Assembly (NCBI GenBank): GCA_963556495.2
Contig: OY747713.1
Coordinates: 35,368,961-35,432,960, forward strand
Source: Valencia hispanica
Taxonomy: Eukaryota; Chordata; Actinopteri; Cyprinodontiformes; Valenciidae
Direction of reading: 5' to 3'
DNA length: 64,000 nucleotides
Under the pieces are notes generated by a model. That model was not told where the DNA came from. It worked only from the letters and a program-made list of their open reading frames with translations, and made no database searches. Shown piece after piece: positions 1-11,599 of the stretch (the stretch's first letter is position 1; each line of letters opens with the position of its first letter). Made by a program: the position numbers and the translations under genes.

Positions 1-460
1 CTGAATCTTATAAAAACCTGTCAGAGTAGTTAAAGAGAAGCCAACATAAATGATGAGACAGGACTTTGGACAATTTAGAGAGACGGTTCAAGGAGTAATA
101 GGCAAAAATCATTTTCTCTGTGTCCTCATGCCACTATGCAAAATGTAAAATAAAGGAAAATACAAAATTGTGTCCATTTGTCAAAACAGGGTTATACAAA
201 GTATGGATTGTAGGCAGGGGCAGGCTGGGACAATAATCCAGGCTGGGAATTTGATACCATACCAATTAACGCAAAACTCCAAGAGTGAGTTAGGTTGGGC
301 GCCTCCTGATGTGAGACTGGAAAATGATAAAACAAAATCTACACATGCGCCCACACACATCTTTTTCTGTTTCTTTTCCATACAAAATTTTTTTTTCTAA
401 TCTGCTGCATTAACCTGTACTCAAATTGCATACACTTTAATGGTTTTTAGTCTACTACTA
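1..460. other. unrecognised AT-rich DNA
   Basis: I see no gene or repeat that I can name here. A 76-codon frame at 170-400 has no recognisable motif and is interrupted on the other strand by an equally long chance frame. Confidence 0.6.
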
Positions 461-663
461 CAGAGGTACGTAACCTCCGGGCCCTGGACCGGTAACAGGC
501 TGTGGTTAAATTGGAACTGGGCTGCGCCCACACAGCAAGAATGAATGACTTGCAATATTTCCATTTTATGTATTATCGGAGTCTAAACTATGTTTTATTT
601 TGAAATATGACAGGATTCTCACATTCAGCTATAACTCCATCTTGACGCATTTCATTAATGTGT

Positions 664-1602
664 AGCTTAAAGTGTAACTGAACCCCCTGAAAAATCATAA
701 CCCTGACCCCAGACAACATTTGAAAAATCCTACAAAGTGGGCGGTGCCAGGAAGAAAGGAGGGGTATGGCCAAGTGTGGAGGAAAAGCAGAGGGGGGCAC
801 GTGGGGGTGTGTTCCGGAGGACAATGACAGCTCGCTTAATGTCACACTGAAACATAGACAGTGACCAAAGAGACATTGGCAGTTTTGCAACTCATCAAAA
901 TTAATCTGTTTTGAACGTTAGCCTATGTTAACATTACCACTCAGAGACTGAACTCCTCCTGTCTCTCTCTGCCTCAGCAGCAGGAGCACCGAGCTCGGGC
1001 GGCGCTGGCTCGGCGCCCTGAACCAGCGGATCTCCTCCGTCGTCACCGGAGATAGGAGTAAAGGGAGGCTTTATGGAGCTCAGCGGCCCCGCTGAGTCAG
1101 CGCTGCCCGAGGCTGGTGCTGCAGGTGCAGCTGAGGGAGAGAGAGACAGGATGGGTCCGTTCTCTGAGTGGTAATGCTAACATAGGCTAACGTTCAAAAC
1201 AGTATGTTAGCTATGCTAACTAAGTGCTAATGTGATAATAATTGAAACCTGAAAAACGCAATTCCACTCCAAACTCGCCACGAGGCCGGTATGTCTGATA
1301 CTTTTATACCCAAACCCACGGGGCGTGTCTGTGAGACCATGGCTGCTGTGACATAGTCAATGCCTGTGACGTAGAGATGTACCGCTCTCCACCAATCAAA
1401 AATTTCCAATGCAGTAGCCACCGTTCAACCCTAAGGGGGCAGGACTAAGACGTTTTTAGACCAAAAAGTGTAGAATTAAACAAGTTTACACCAAAATGTA
1501 AAAAAATCACCAGAAACTGAAAGACTGCATTGGTAAAGACCCATTTAAACAGTTTAGAAGCAAAAAAAAGTTGTTTTGGGGTTTAGTTACTCTTTAAATG
1601 TA
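664..1602. mobile_element. foldback MITE with imperfect terminal inverted repeats
   Basis: The left terminus (about 666-686) contains CTTAAAGTGTAACTGAACCCC and the right terminus (about 1577-1599) contains the near reverse complement, ending GTTTAGTTACTCTTTAAATG. Inside is a much better conserved palindrome (906-1202). There is no coding capacity. The structure suggests a non-autonomous DNA transposon, moved by a transposase encoded elsewhere. The superfamily is not assigned. Confidence 0.55.
906..1202. repeat. 297-bp imperfect palindrome
   Basis: Bases 906-947 (starting CTGTTTTGAACGTTAGCC) and 1161-1202 (ending GGCTAACGTTCAAAACAG) are reverse complements at 41 of 42 positions. The complementarity continues inward at lower identity: the CCTGTCTCTCTCTGCCTCAG segment pairs with a CTGAGGGAGAGAGAGACAGG segment. 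The centre is GC-rich (about 990-1130), unlike its surroundings. Single-stranded DNA or RNA from here would form a long hairpin. Confidence 0.9.
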
Positions 1603-2259
1603 CTTAAATTATAAAAAGATTTATGATCTGATGGCCTCTGGATTCACAATGCAATACCTATTTCGAACAAATATGGTTTGAGTGTGATGTAATAGAGTGC
1701 ATATATTTTTTCATAATTTTTGTTACGTGTATTTCTACAGTCTTCTTTAAAAAATATCATTGATTCTGCGAATCTGTCCCAAAACGACAGTTTTGTATGT
1801 GTTTTTTGTTTGTGATTGTGCACGAACAAATGCACTTACGACTCAAAGCAATTCAAAAACATTGAGTGGAAAGATGTGTCTATGCATTTGGAATGGTGGG
1901 CTTCATATGTTTCAGTAGAAGGCTATCATTTTAATCAAAGCCCCACCGGAGCTGCATAAATATTGAATACGTTGCAAAATGTTAGAATTTACTGACATAT
2001 TTACTGTTGCATATTGTAATGTCAACAAGTATAAAGGATACAAAGCGATCAAAGCTCATGAACGCACAATTATCAAGGCAACAGCTTTGCAAAAACACAT
2101 ACCTCGAAGGAGCAGGCTATGTGCTCCGGATCATTTTTTGTGCAATAGGGACAAATGTGTGACTTTTTCTGAAAATCTGACACAACAGAAAAAATATTTT
2201 TATGCTCATTTGTGACACGCCAAAGCCCTGACAATTCACCCAGAAAACAGACATAACAC

Positions 2260-2297
2260 AAAAAAAAAATATATATATATATATATTTTTTTTTTTA
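2260..2297. repeat. A-run / TA-run / T-run tract
   Basis: Poly-A, then alternating TA, then poly-T. The tract is self-complementary and likely to be length-polymorphic. Confidence 0.9.
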
Positions 2298-2900
2298 CAG
2301 TGCAGATGTTTTTCTAAATCCCTGCATTAAAGGGGTTAAATCTCAGAAACCCAAATATTTTATTATGTTTTGTGAGGACTGAAGCTAAGGATGGAATTTT
2401 GTGTAAAACAAATTAGACTTATAAAATATATAATTTTAGTTAGAACTTTTACTCTTTTGTGATTAAGATCCACAACTTTACTTTTATTTAAGGAACCATT
2501 GAGGGTTAACACTGCCCCAGAAGGACTGTCTCGTTAAAGAGAAACAGCTACATGGCTACCATTGATTGGTGTGGTGAGTTGAATTTTTCATGTGGACTAC
2601 TTTATATTTGTTTTTGTCGTAAATCTTATTTTAAAGACATGTTTAAATGTTACCATAGCGACCAGCAAGCAGGGGCAGAGAGGATATCACTTATGTTATG
2701 TTGTTGGCGCGATGTTACATTAACGAAAGGCTGATAAAGTGAAGAGCACCCATCGGACTTACATTTATTATTATGATAAAAAATAACCATGTGTTTATGC
2801 TGGCCATTTCTTTTTATTTCATTATATTTATCCGCTGGTCTGTGTGAATACTGTTTGATATTAAACCGGTACGTGGTGAAAAAAAGGTTGGGGACTACTG

Positions 2901-5900
2901 TACTGTTTCATTGGTAAATGTGAGCTGCACATTAAACAGTGTAGTAGTAGATGAGATAAAATAGGTTTCACTATCATCCACCTGAATTTAAGACTAATCC
3001 TATTTTTTAACTAACAGGTCCCAGACTAGTTAAAAAATTGATTATGTACTATCATACCGTAAGTGCGAGGTACACAGGTGGCGCCCTGCAGATGTGTAAC
3101 TGACACTGAACAAGGAAACTTTAAACATATACACAGAAATTATCACTTTAAATAATTTTGACTTGTAAAGTTCATTACACATCGATCATAAGTGAAGCAG
3201 AAATTATTATGAAAGCATTGTCTGTAAGTTTGGTTTGTACTTAAATCGTACCTGAAGGTTCATGCCCACTTGTGCTGCTGACAGTGCTGACACTGCTCCC
3301 TTCTCCATCTTTGTGGGGAAAAATTCAAACATCACTCATGATATCCAAGTTTCAGGGAGGGAGAGGGGGTCTTTAGAGATTTGACAGACAACCACACAAA
3401 AGAGAGGAGGGGGTGTGTTTGTGCCCAATCGTATGTGATCTTCAGCGGGGGGAGATGCCCTAATGGGAATTCACTGACTGTAGGGTTATCACTGTTTGTG
3501 CCTGTTGAAATTTTGTTATACGATAATTTCTCAACATGGGCTGTTTTGCCCCAATTGATAAACGGACTCAAATTTAAAGTTAGATTTTTCAAATTTTTTC
3601 AGGATATGGTCACAGCAGTAGAAGAGCTAACTGAAAACATTTTACACATCTGTACAATGGTTGCACATAAATGTGTGTATGTAATGTATCTCATTATTTG
3701 GCTTGTTAGTCATAAAATACCAAGTATCAGTCGTGTATTGTTTAAACCCTGCTTCTATAACTATCAACTTTCTTAGGATGCTGAAAAAACATGCACTGAC
3801 CAAGGCATAATGTTATTGTGAACACTGAAGTGTTTAAACTGTTTGAGAGAAGGCAATATTTATGTGAAGCTTAATTTTCATGGGTTCTTCTTAATGGAGC
3901 CCATTAGCAATTGTTTGGGTCTACTGCTTTTTCATATTTGTTGCTTAAAAATTAGTACTGTATACTGAAGAGAGGTGTGCAGCCTACTTACTTCAATTTA
4001 TGTCACTGAAACTGCAGTATATACTGAAACTAGTATAAATGGAACAGAGGTTTTGGATACACACTTTCATTCCTCTGCCAAATTTTTTAGTTCTGGATAC
4101 TTGTGTTTATTAATTTTGAACCACACTGCACATGAGGATTTTACTGGAGCTTGTTCAAGTGATCTAATTTGGTTTTTTTAATAGCAATTGGCAAACAACA
4201 AGGGACATTACTGCTGTCTTATAGAGGAAGCAAGGCCTTACAACTAGTTGCTGAAACAAACAAGATGGTCATTTAGCAAAATGAAGTTTTTTGAAACATT
4301 CAAATTTAAATGCTATAATAACTTTTAAATTGAAAAAAAATAGCTGCCCATCTCTAACTGCTACAGCTTGACTTTCTGCAGTGTATCAAAGTTATTGGGA
4401 TATTACATGTTATTCTGAGACTTGAATAGAATTATGCTTAGGTTAAGCTTTTACCGTTTGACTATTAACAATATAAAAACACATTTAGTCACAAATCTAA
4501 TTTATATTGATTTTTGTAAAACGGATTGTAATAAACAGCAAACTGCCAACCAAGTATATTTCACAGTTATGTGTCCTTTTAATCTGCACTTGATATTAAT
4601 AAAAGCACAAAGATTGCTGACTCTGAGACTGCCTCCTCAAAGTCAGCCTGATGAGCCATGAGGACTTGTCATTGTAATGAGCGAGCCTCATTATAAATCT
4701 AACCACCGTTTTCTCTTATGAATTCAGCAGAAAGAGCACTCTCTTGTGTAATTAATCCAACACAGGGATTTATAAAGGCAGCTATCGATATAATTACACA
4801 TTCATTACTGTACAGGGATCGTGTATTCATTACCACTGTAAAAAATAAAAATACGTTAAGAGAGAGCAACAATAGATACAGCCCCCAACAAAAGTATACC
4901 TGTTCTTTGAACATTTTTAAAATTTTTATCACATTGCTATTACAAACTTATATGATGGGATCTATGCCATAGACCAAAGAATTTTAAAACATATATTATT
5001 TTCCTTCCAGTTGAAATTATGAAGGCAAGATCTTGCAGTACAATTTAATTGCAGTTAATGTAAGTTTTGTTCCATAGATGAATCTGTGGTATGGTAGTAT
5101 TCTTTAAGGGCACTTAGCTAAAACAAAGTTCATTATTCAAGGGAACACCACTGAATAAATGTAGAAGTCATTTGAAAACAACAGATAAAGGCAAGGGGGG
5201 AGGATACAGACATTTACCAAACAGTAGAAAATTAACTTTTCTTTTTGAGACTAGTTTAAGGTATCATTTGAGCTGCCATGTTTTGTTCACTCCTACATGG
5301 ATGCCAGCTTAACAGACAAACAAGCTAAATCCTGGAAAGGAAAGGAAAGTAAAACAAAACAAAACAAAAAATCTCAGTTTTAGGAAAGCAGCAAACCAAA
5401 GCTTTGGACAGATGGAGTTCTTATCCTTTACAGTAAAATACACATTTACTCCTAATGTTAATATTTAATGTGTAAGTACTGTGCTTAAGTACTGTGCTTA
5501 TAGTCACATTCCAACTTAGATTTAATCAGTAAATGAACAATGCTACTGACGGCTTAGCTTGCTGTCAGATTTCCACAACACCAGTATAGAGCTCTAATGC
5601 AAATTCTTTATTACTATGTGCGTAAATAGACGCAGCACAGTGTGTTTAGATGGCGCTGATGACTGTGCTTGATGTGGTGGCATCTCCACACCTGTGCTGC
5701 CATCTGTGCCCCCGCATCTCCTGTGACCGCTGTGCCTCCTGTCACACGAGTGTCGTATTGAAACCTTGATAAACACATCTCATCCATCTGTCCTCTGGAA
5801 GAAGGAACCAAAGACTTTCATCTAATTTAGTAAATTTCAAAGAAGTAACACACAAAGAAAACCCAATTACAGATTAGTTAATTTGGTTTAGCAGCTTTGA

Positions 5901-6464
5901 AGAATCATTGTATGATTTGATACATCAGACTCAGGTACTGTATATATACATTACATCTCTTAGCTCTTATCCCTTTTGTTGCCCTTTAAACAGTACTGCT
6001 TTGCAAAAGTTTTTCTCTTTTTAGATTGCTCCCCTTCCTTTGAAATATAGTTTGCTTTTTCTGCCTGCTTGTAAACAAAAAAAAAAAAAGAATTTCATTT
6101 CAGCTCAAAATAAGGCAACCAAATGTTCGCTTATGGTCTGGCCTGTGCTTTATTAAAGCTGGAGTCCGGAGAATATATTTATGTATCAAAGTTTTATAAA
6201 TTTTTTAAATGATAGTTGGGTTCAACACTATGATAAAAGGCTGGTGCTCCACAACATTTATTATTCTTCCTAAGTCTGACCTTCCACCCATAGACCCTAT
6301 GCATTTCACACTGACCGCCAAATTTTTTTAGCCAATAGAATTCAAGTTTCCGCCTTGTCGGCTGTCAATCAACTTGCATGCACATCGTGAGTATGGGGCC
6401 GCGCACACAGGCTGCTCCTGTTTTCAGTCACCATATTGGAAGAGAGCGTCAGTCATGGAAAAGT
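2901..6464. other. unrecognised, apparently low-copy DNA
   Basis: No transposon ends or known coding motifs were found. The longest frame, 3381-3776 plus (131 codons), has no recognised domain, signal peptide or Kozak-like context that would argue for a gene. The part 4655-4860 is unusually balanced in composition and rich in TAATTA/TTTATAA-like motifs (see findings). A GC-richer patch lies at about 5640-5760. Confidence 0.5.
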
Positions 6465-6680
6465 CGCTCACCACTGAAATGTCCATAACAAAATACAATC
6501 AGGTGATGCTCGTTAGCGCATGCTGCTTTCCCCTTTGACTTGCTGTGACTACACATGTGATGCGCGTGCACAATTGATGAGGTTTGGCTAGAGGGAGGGG
6601 GGAGGGAAGTTTTGGGCGGGTCCTTGGTAGTGAGATTCAAAAAATATCTCTCTCCCTCAAATACTCCGGACAGCAGCTTT
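6465..6680 (+). repeat. dispersed repeat D, copy 1
   Basis: The segment beginning near TGAAATGTCCATAACAAAAT and ending near CGGACAGCAGCTTT is clearly related, in the same orientation, to 21066-21276. Shared landmarks in order: the TGAAATGTCCATAACAAAAT start, GCGCTT/GCATGCTGCTTTCC, GGCTAGAGGGAG, a TTTTGGG(A/C)GGG(A/T)CCTTG segment, then ATCTCTCTCTCCCTCA. The family is not named. It carries no coding frame shared by both copies. Confidence 0.75.
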
Positions 6681-6689
6681 TAGTCCAAG

Positions 6690-6965
6690 GACTCCAAAGC
6701 ACTTTACTCTACAATCTGTCAATCATCCATTCATACACACACTCATACACTGATGGTGGTAAGCTACATTGCAGCCACAGCTGCCAGACTGACAGAAGTG
6801 AGGCTGTCATTCAATCGGTGCCGCTGATCACCACCAGCAGGTGAAGTGTCTCGCCCAAGGACAAAACGGCAAAGTAACTGAGAAGGACGATGTGAGGGAT
6901 CAAACCAGCAACCCAGCAGTTAAAAGGATAATTGGCTGCTTTCTGAGCCACTGCTGCTCCACATA
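6690..6965 (+). repeat. LINE/SINE-type tail repeat E, copy 1
   Basis: It starts with CTCCAAAGCACTTTACTCTAC and contains the landmark GCCCAAGGACAAAACGGCAA. It aligns with 29693-30017 (CTCAAAGCACTTTACAACTA, GCCCAAGGACACAACGACAT). Repeats of this kind are widespread in fish. The 75- and 86-codon frames over it are not genes. Confidence 0.65.
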
Positions 6966-7074
6966 CACATCTAGAAAAAAGGAAGACTGGAATAACAAAG
7001 GTAAGAATTATCGAAGACTGGAGCTGATGCTATCTGTATTTTGTGCAGCAAGGTTTAGTAACTACTAGGCATTA

Positions 7075-7559
7075 ATTGTTAGAAATTGTCACATGGTAAT
7101 GACTAGGGATGAAACAGTTCATAAGAAAACTTTGATTGCTCTGTTTACTTGTGTCTGTTCAGGTTGTTTTTGTTCCATTCAGTTCAGCACATCTGCAATA
7201 AAGCTTTGAACGACCAAGAAAAAAAAAAAAAAAAAAAACTCAGTTAAGTCAGAGTTGGAAGTGATTTACCTGTGACCACTGTGCCTCCTGATACATTAAC
7301 AGCAGCATTATTTCAGTCTTACAGTATGTGCCATTTTTGAAGACTGTGGTAAGTATATGATGGAGGTAGGATATGTGAGTAAATTACATCACTATTTTTC
7401 CATCTGAGCAGTAGCTCAGACATAGCTTATGTTATTCCAGTTGCCTAAGAGGACTCCAATTCCTTAAAAGCATGCCAATTACAGTGTCTGCTCCTCTGGG
7501 TCTATCTAGTAGAGCTGTTCCCCCAGCGGAACCTATCTTGGATTAGTGGAATATGACGA
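7075..7559. other. unrecognised DNA leading into GGAT repeat
   Basis: A poly-A run lies at about 7220-7239. The 7520-7560 stretch (GGATTAGTGGAATATGACGA) directly before the GGAT repeat resembles the end of an RTE/Rex3-type 3' tail, but is too short to be sure. Confidence 0.4.
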
Positions 7560-7613
7560 ATGGATGGATGGATGGATGGATGGATGGATGGATGGATGGA
7601 TGGATGGATGGAG
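7560..7613 (+). repeat. (GGAT)n microsatellite
   Basis: About thirteen uninterrupted GGAT/ATGG units. Rex3-type LINEs end in GATG repeats, so this may have been seeded by a retrotransposon tail. Confidence 0.95.
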
Positions 7614-8989
7614 CTGACCAACGTATTGTACAACTTATAATATATAAGACAATACAATTACATCACAAAAAGTAAAAACGTTAACTGATATAAGCAGAGT
7701 TATTTAAATATTGAGAAATTGAAAAAATTAAAATGTTTTTGAACATGTGCAAGTGCAATTTATTCTACAGTTTTGGTGCAGCTACTGTCTTCTCTATGTT
7801 TCATTCAGGACTGGGGAACAAGAAGCAATTGTTGAGCAGGTCTTGGCGATCTTGGATTGTGAAAAGTTAAAAGATCACTCAGGTACCCAGGGGACAGCCC
7901 ATGTAAAGATTTAAAAACAAATCATACAATTTTAAAATCAATTCAGTTTATGCAAATATGTGACAGTGACGCCTTTTACTATGGGGTTGAATTATTTGCC
8001 CTGTTACATGAAGATATGTCAACATATAGTTTCATATCTGCCAGGCCAAGTGGAGATAGTGTCTGTGTGTGTGTCTCAGTGTTTAATCGTGATGTCTCTC
8101 TACAGCAAGCCGGATGACAGGTTCAGTAGCTCCAGCTGCAGCTCATTAGGGCTAATCAGAAGGCTACAGAAAAGAGTGGATGAGCAGACAGAAGATTGCC
8201 AGTTCTTTCATTGTTTCTGTGGTACACTGGCTCTCTCCTCTTACGTTACTCACCTCTCAAGCGCCTTAACTCTGGATCCGCAAATTCCCAAATGTCTATC
8301 TTGAAGGACTCCCTCTGGTTACTTTATTGCTTGATCTGTCTTCCCAATCTGCAACCCTCACCTTCACCTCCTAGATCCTCTTAATCTCCTTGGCGCTTTC
8401 TGGCATGCTCCACCACGAACAGTCAATCAGAGTATACCCTTTAACTGGAACACATTTGTTTCCTGTTTACTGTAAAGATTTGAGACGCAAGAACACACAA
8501 TCTCTCATCTCTTTCTTGCCAGTCTCAGACCTGATCAATTGTAATTCCCAAGAATCAAGTAAGACACAAGAATTCAGTTTCACTTTATCTTCTCTTTATT
8601 GATCATTTATCAAACCTTCCACAAACCGACTCCTTTTTCTTCCAGTCCTCCAGAATAATCCAAACAAGAAGAAACTGTTTTCCAATGGGGTGCTGGGTGG
8701 GTCGGTGGTGGAGTGGGTGTACTGTGTGCTGAGGCTGCAGTACTCGATGCAGTTGCCCCATTTTCAGTTCCTGACCCCAGCCTGTTTGCTGAATGTCCTC
8801 CCCTTCTCTCTCTCCATTTTTCCTGTCCAGCTACTGGTAGGTGAAGGCCACTGGTGCCAAGAAAACCAAAACTAAAACCAAACATGACATCTAAACTACT
8901 AGAAATTCTGATAATAAGCTGGTATTTATGGTAGACGTTTTCTATGTCTTTGACAAAAAAATGCACAAAAACGTTAATAGGGATAATTA
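7614..8989. other. unrecognised DNA
   Basis: Frames of 114 codons (7960-8304 plus) and 118 codons (8610-8966 minus) show no recognised domain, and overlapping frames of similar size occur on both strands. I do not call a gene. Confidence 0.5.
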
Positions 8990-8997
8990 ATAAAAAT

Positions 8998-10015
8998 TAG
9001 GGCTGTAAAAAATTATTTTGTTAATGCAGATTGATTTATTTGTGGAATTAACAGGATTATTATTTTTTAACATTTTAGGGAATTAACGCATGCACAGGAC
9101 CCGCCCTGTTTATTCTATAATTCAGCCCACACTGCATTCAGTGCCCAGCATGGCAGATTCGAACTGCATCCACGGTTCCATGTAAATGACCCCTCTCTCT
9201 CACAGACCAGATAGGGTGATGATCGGTCTACATCACTCTCTGCTCTACTGCACGTTTAGTCTGCAGAAAGAGACAAGAACAGGTGTTGTAAACGATCAGA
9301 AGAAGAGATTGGAATGAGCAGATGATTCAAAGTGCAACAATCTGCAGCGATAACTTCACATCAGGTAAGCCTTGGCTAACAAACAAGCTAACATAGCTTA
9401 CCAACGTTGCAGCTGCAAGATAACCACAAATAGTGGGAATGGAGCTATGTAAAGGTTCGGCTCAACATAAGCAAAATAATCCCTCTGTATTTCAGAAGAA
9501 TACAACATAATTCAAAAACGCTTCATTGATCCCAGAGGGAAAACAAGTGTTGTTGTAGCTCCTACTATTTAATCCTTCAATGATTTGTTGTAGATCCTGA
9601 TGGCTGTGGGTAGGTAGGATCTCCTGTAGCAGTCTGTGTAGCAGGGAAACTGTCAAAGCCTTTGACTGAAAACACTGTTGTTGTACGATAGTCCCATGGA
9701 GAGGATGCTCAGGGTTGTCCAATAAGAAACGGTCAGCTTTACATTCAGATAATGTTAACTAGTTAGTTTGCCTTAGCCACTGACTAAAGGATAAATAGGT
9801 TAAAAGGGCCACATGTATAATGTGATTGTGAAGTTCAAAACAAAAGTTCCATGGATTTCTTCTGTACTTCCTCTAAAAAAAGAGCAAAAGCATATGGTTT
9901 TGTCCTTTATTTACACAGAAAATTGTAGATCGTCATTCATATTTAGGAATGTTAATTTATCATGATTAATTCACAGCTAACCTGTGATTAATTAGATCTA
10001 AATTTGACAGCCCTA
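8998..10015. mobile_element. non-autonomous hAT element with 8-bp TSD
   Basis: The left end is TAGGGCTGTAAAAAATTA and the right end is TTTGACAGCCCTA, giving TAGGGCTGT-type terminal inverted repeats known from hAT elements. The flanks are ATAAAAAT (8990-8997) and ATAAGAAA (10016-10023), six of eight identical, as expected for an aged 8-bp hAT target duplication. The interior has no intact transposase. A LINE fragment (9494-9722) sits inside and so arrived later. Confidence 0.7.
9494..9722 (-). mobile_element. Rex1/L2-type LINE 3' fragment
   Basis: It aligns with 31798-32022: both read ACTTTATTGATCCCAGAGGG or CGCTTCATTGATCCCAGAGG at the 3' end and share GATGCTCAGGGTTGTCCA at the other. Read on the minus strand, it encodes the end of the LINE ORF2 C-terminal region with a frameshift (segments like FLPTAI/YLPTAIRIYN). 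This is a 5'-truncated insertion of about 230 bp inside a hAT. Confidence 0.75.
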
Positions 10016-10023
10016 ATAAGAAA

Positions 10024-11595
10024 TGTTTTAATACTGCTAAATTTGTCATGCTTGCAGAGTAGTCCTGAGACCAAATTTAAGAAGAACCATGTTGTAGTAA
10101 AGATCTCAGTAAGGAAGAGTATGATGGTCCATTTTGCTGTTGTTACTGGGTGGTCTAAAACTACCAGTACTTTTTGATACTCTAGAAGACAACAAAATCC
10201 GCAGGCTTAAGAGTTGGATAAAAAAGCTGATTGAGACTTTGCATAGCTTTATGGGCTGTGTAGGAAATGGGACCACCCTTTGGGATTTCTGTTGTGAGAC
10301 CACTTTAAAGTGAAAACTAAAGCAGTTCTCCAAAATTCACCATCTGACATTTTACATACCCTTTTCTTTTTCTTTTTTACAAATACACAAGACTGCAGGG
10401 CCAACAGCAGTTCCCATGGCAACCAGCAGAGACTCCAGAAATCATAGAATCAAACTTTGTCAGTAAGAACAAAATTAATATCTGTAAAAATGTTTGGTTT
10501 ATTTTGCAGTGAAGACTTCTGCACTTTTCTTATAATGCGTGTTTCATTCTTTAAAAAAACAACAAACATTTACAGAGGCAAGGCTGTGTTGTGACTTTAT
10601 GTGAAATTCTCAGAAAAACTTAAATGAACACTGATCCGAAGAAAAGAAAATGACAGGGACCTTGAACCAGAAAAGGAAGAAAAATGCAGTCTGTGTAAAA
10701 TTAAGAACAGGAGCAGAACGATATTGTGTTACAAAAAATATTTTGAGAATCTTTCCTCTGAATGTAGAGAGAACATCCCTCACACAGAGAGGAAAACATA
10801 ATTAAATAAACAAACAGAAAAAAGCAGAACTGCAGCTAAATTGTTAATCAATCCCATTTATCAGCTTGGAGGAATTTTAGCTTATATTCTTCAGCACCGA
10901 GCAGCTTTGGCTGTGTGATGTTGGCAGGCCGCCTTACATAAACTGCTTGATTCATTCTTCTCACAGTCTTTCCTTTTTGGATGATAGTCAGGACTTTACA
11001 TGGCCATTGCAATGCATTCACTTAAAACCCTTCAACCACTTCTTTGCCAAAAGTACTTGCCCGCTTAGTTTTGTCTTGTTGCATGTGTAGAGACTGAGGT
11101 TTAAAACATTCCTTAAAAAAGTTCAGTACGAAGCATGAGAGTGGATAAAGTGTTCTGCTTTTGTGTGAGCACTGTGAAGTAAAGCAACCTGGTGGGGTCA
11201 ACTCTGCCTGCGGCTACTCTATGTTGGGAAATCTAGTATAGAAAATGAATTTATGGATTAGACCCTTCAGATGAATAGGCTCGGATACAATTTTGCTTTA
11301 AAAAAAAGTCTCATGCAAAACACCCTACAAGCAGCCTTGTGTTTGACTACATAATTTTTTAGCAAACCGCAGATGGGCACTAATTATCCTTTTGGAGAAC
11401 AGTGCCTCTCCATCAGTTCTGCTATACTCTATTTTTGTTCATGTTAAAAACTGCACTTTTAATTCCTGTTTCACTGGAGAACTTTTGCCAAAATTAGCTT
11501 TGGGCTTTAATTGAAGTAAACATTGTTACTGAGTTTCTTCATTGTGGATAACTGATGGCCCTGGCCTTCATTAATACACAGCCAAAATCTTTTAA
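10024..11595. other. unrecognised AT-rich DNA
   Basis: No mobile-element ends, coding motifs or repeats shared with the rest of the window were noticed. Confidence 0.5.
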
Positions 11596-11599
11596 AATA

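Larger units (their letters stand above)
461..2900. mobile_element. probable hAT (Charlie-like) carcass with nested MITE
   Basis: The left end reads CAGAGGTACGTAACC and runs into CCCTGGACCGGT. The right end, read in reverse complement, is CAGTAGTCCCCAACC followed by a run of T and ACCGGTTT. Both resemble the CAGTGGTCCCCAACC-type termini followed by an 'ACCGGT' segment that are common in vertebrate hAT elements. The 8-bp flanks (453-460 TACTACTA, 2901-2908 TACTGTTT) agree at only five positions, so the target duplication is decayed or misplaced. No transposase is recognisable. The region 664-1602 is a later insertion. Alternative: two unrelated hAT ends. Confidence 0.45.

Noticed and set aside
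3381..3776. 131-codon plus-strand frame as a host gene
   Set aside because: No recognised domain, weak start context, overlapping minus-strand frame, and no splice or promoter evidence. Length is possible by chance in 64 kb.
7560..7613. Certain Rex3 3' tail
   Set aside because: Only about 40 bp of weak similarity precede the GGAT array; recorded as a microsatellite with possible LINE origin.
8610..8966. 118-codon minus-strand frame as a host gene
   Set aside because: Low-complexity Pro/Thr/Ser stretch and no known domain; another frame is open on the opposite strand.
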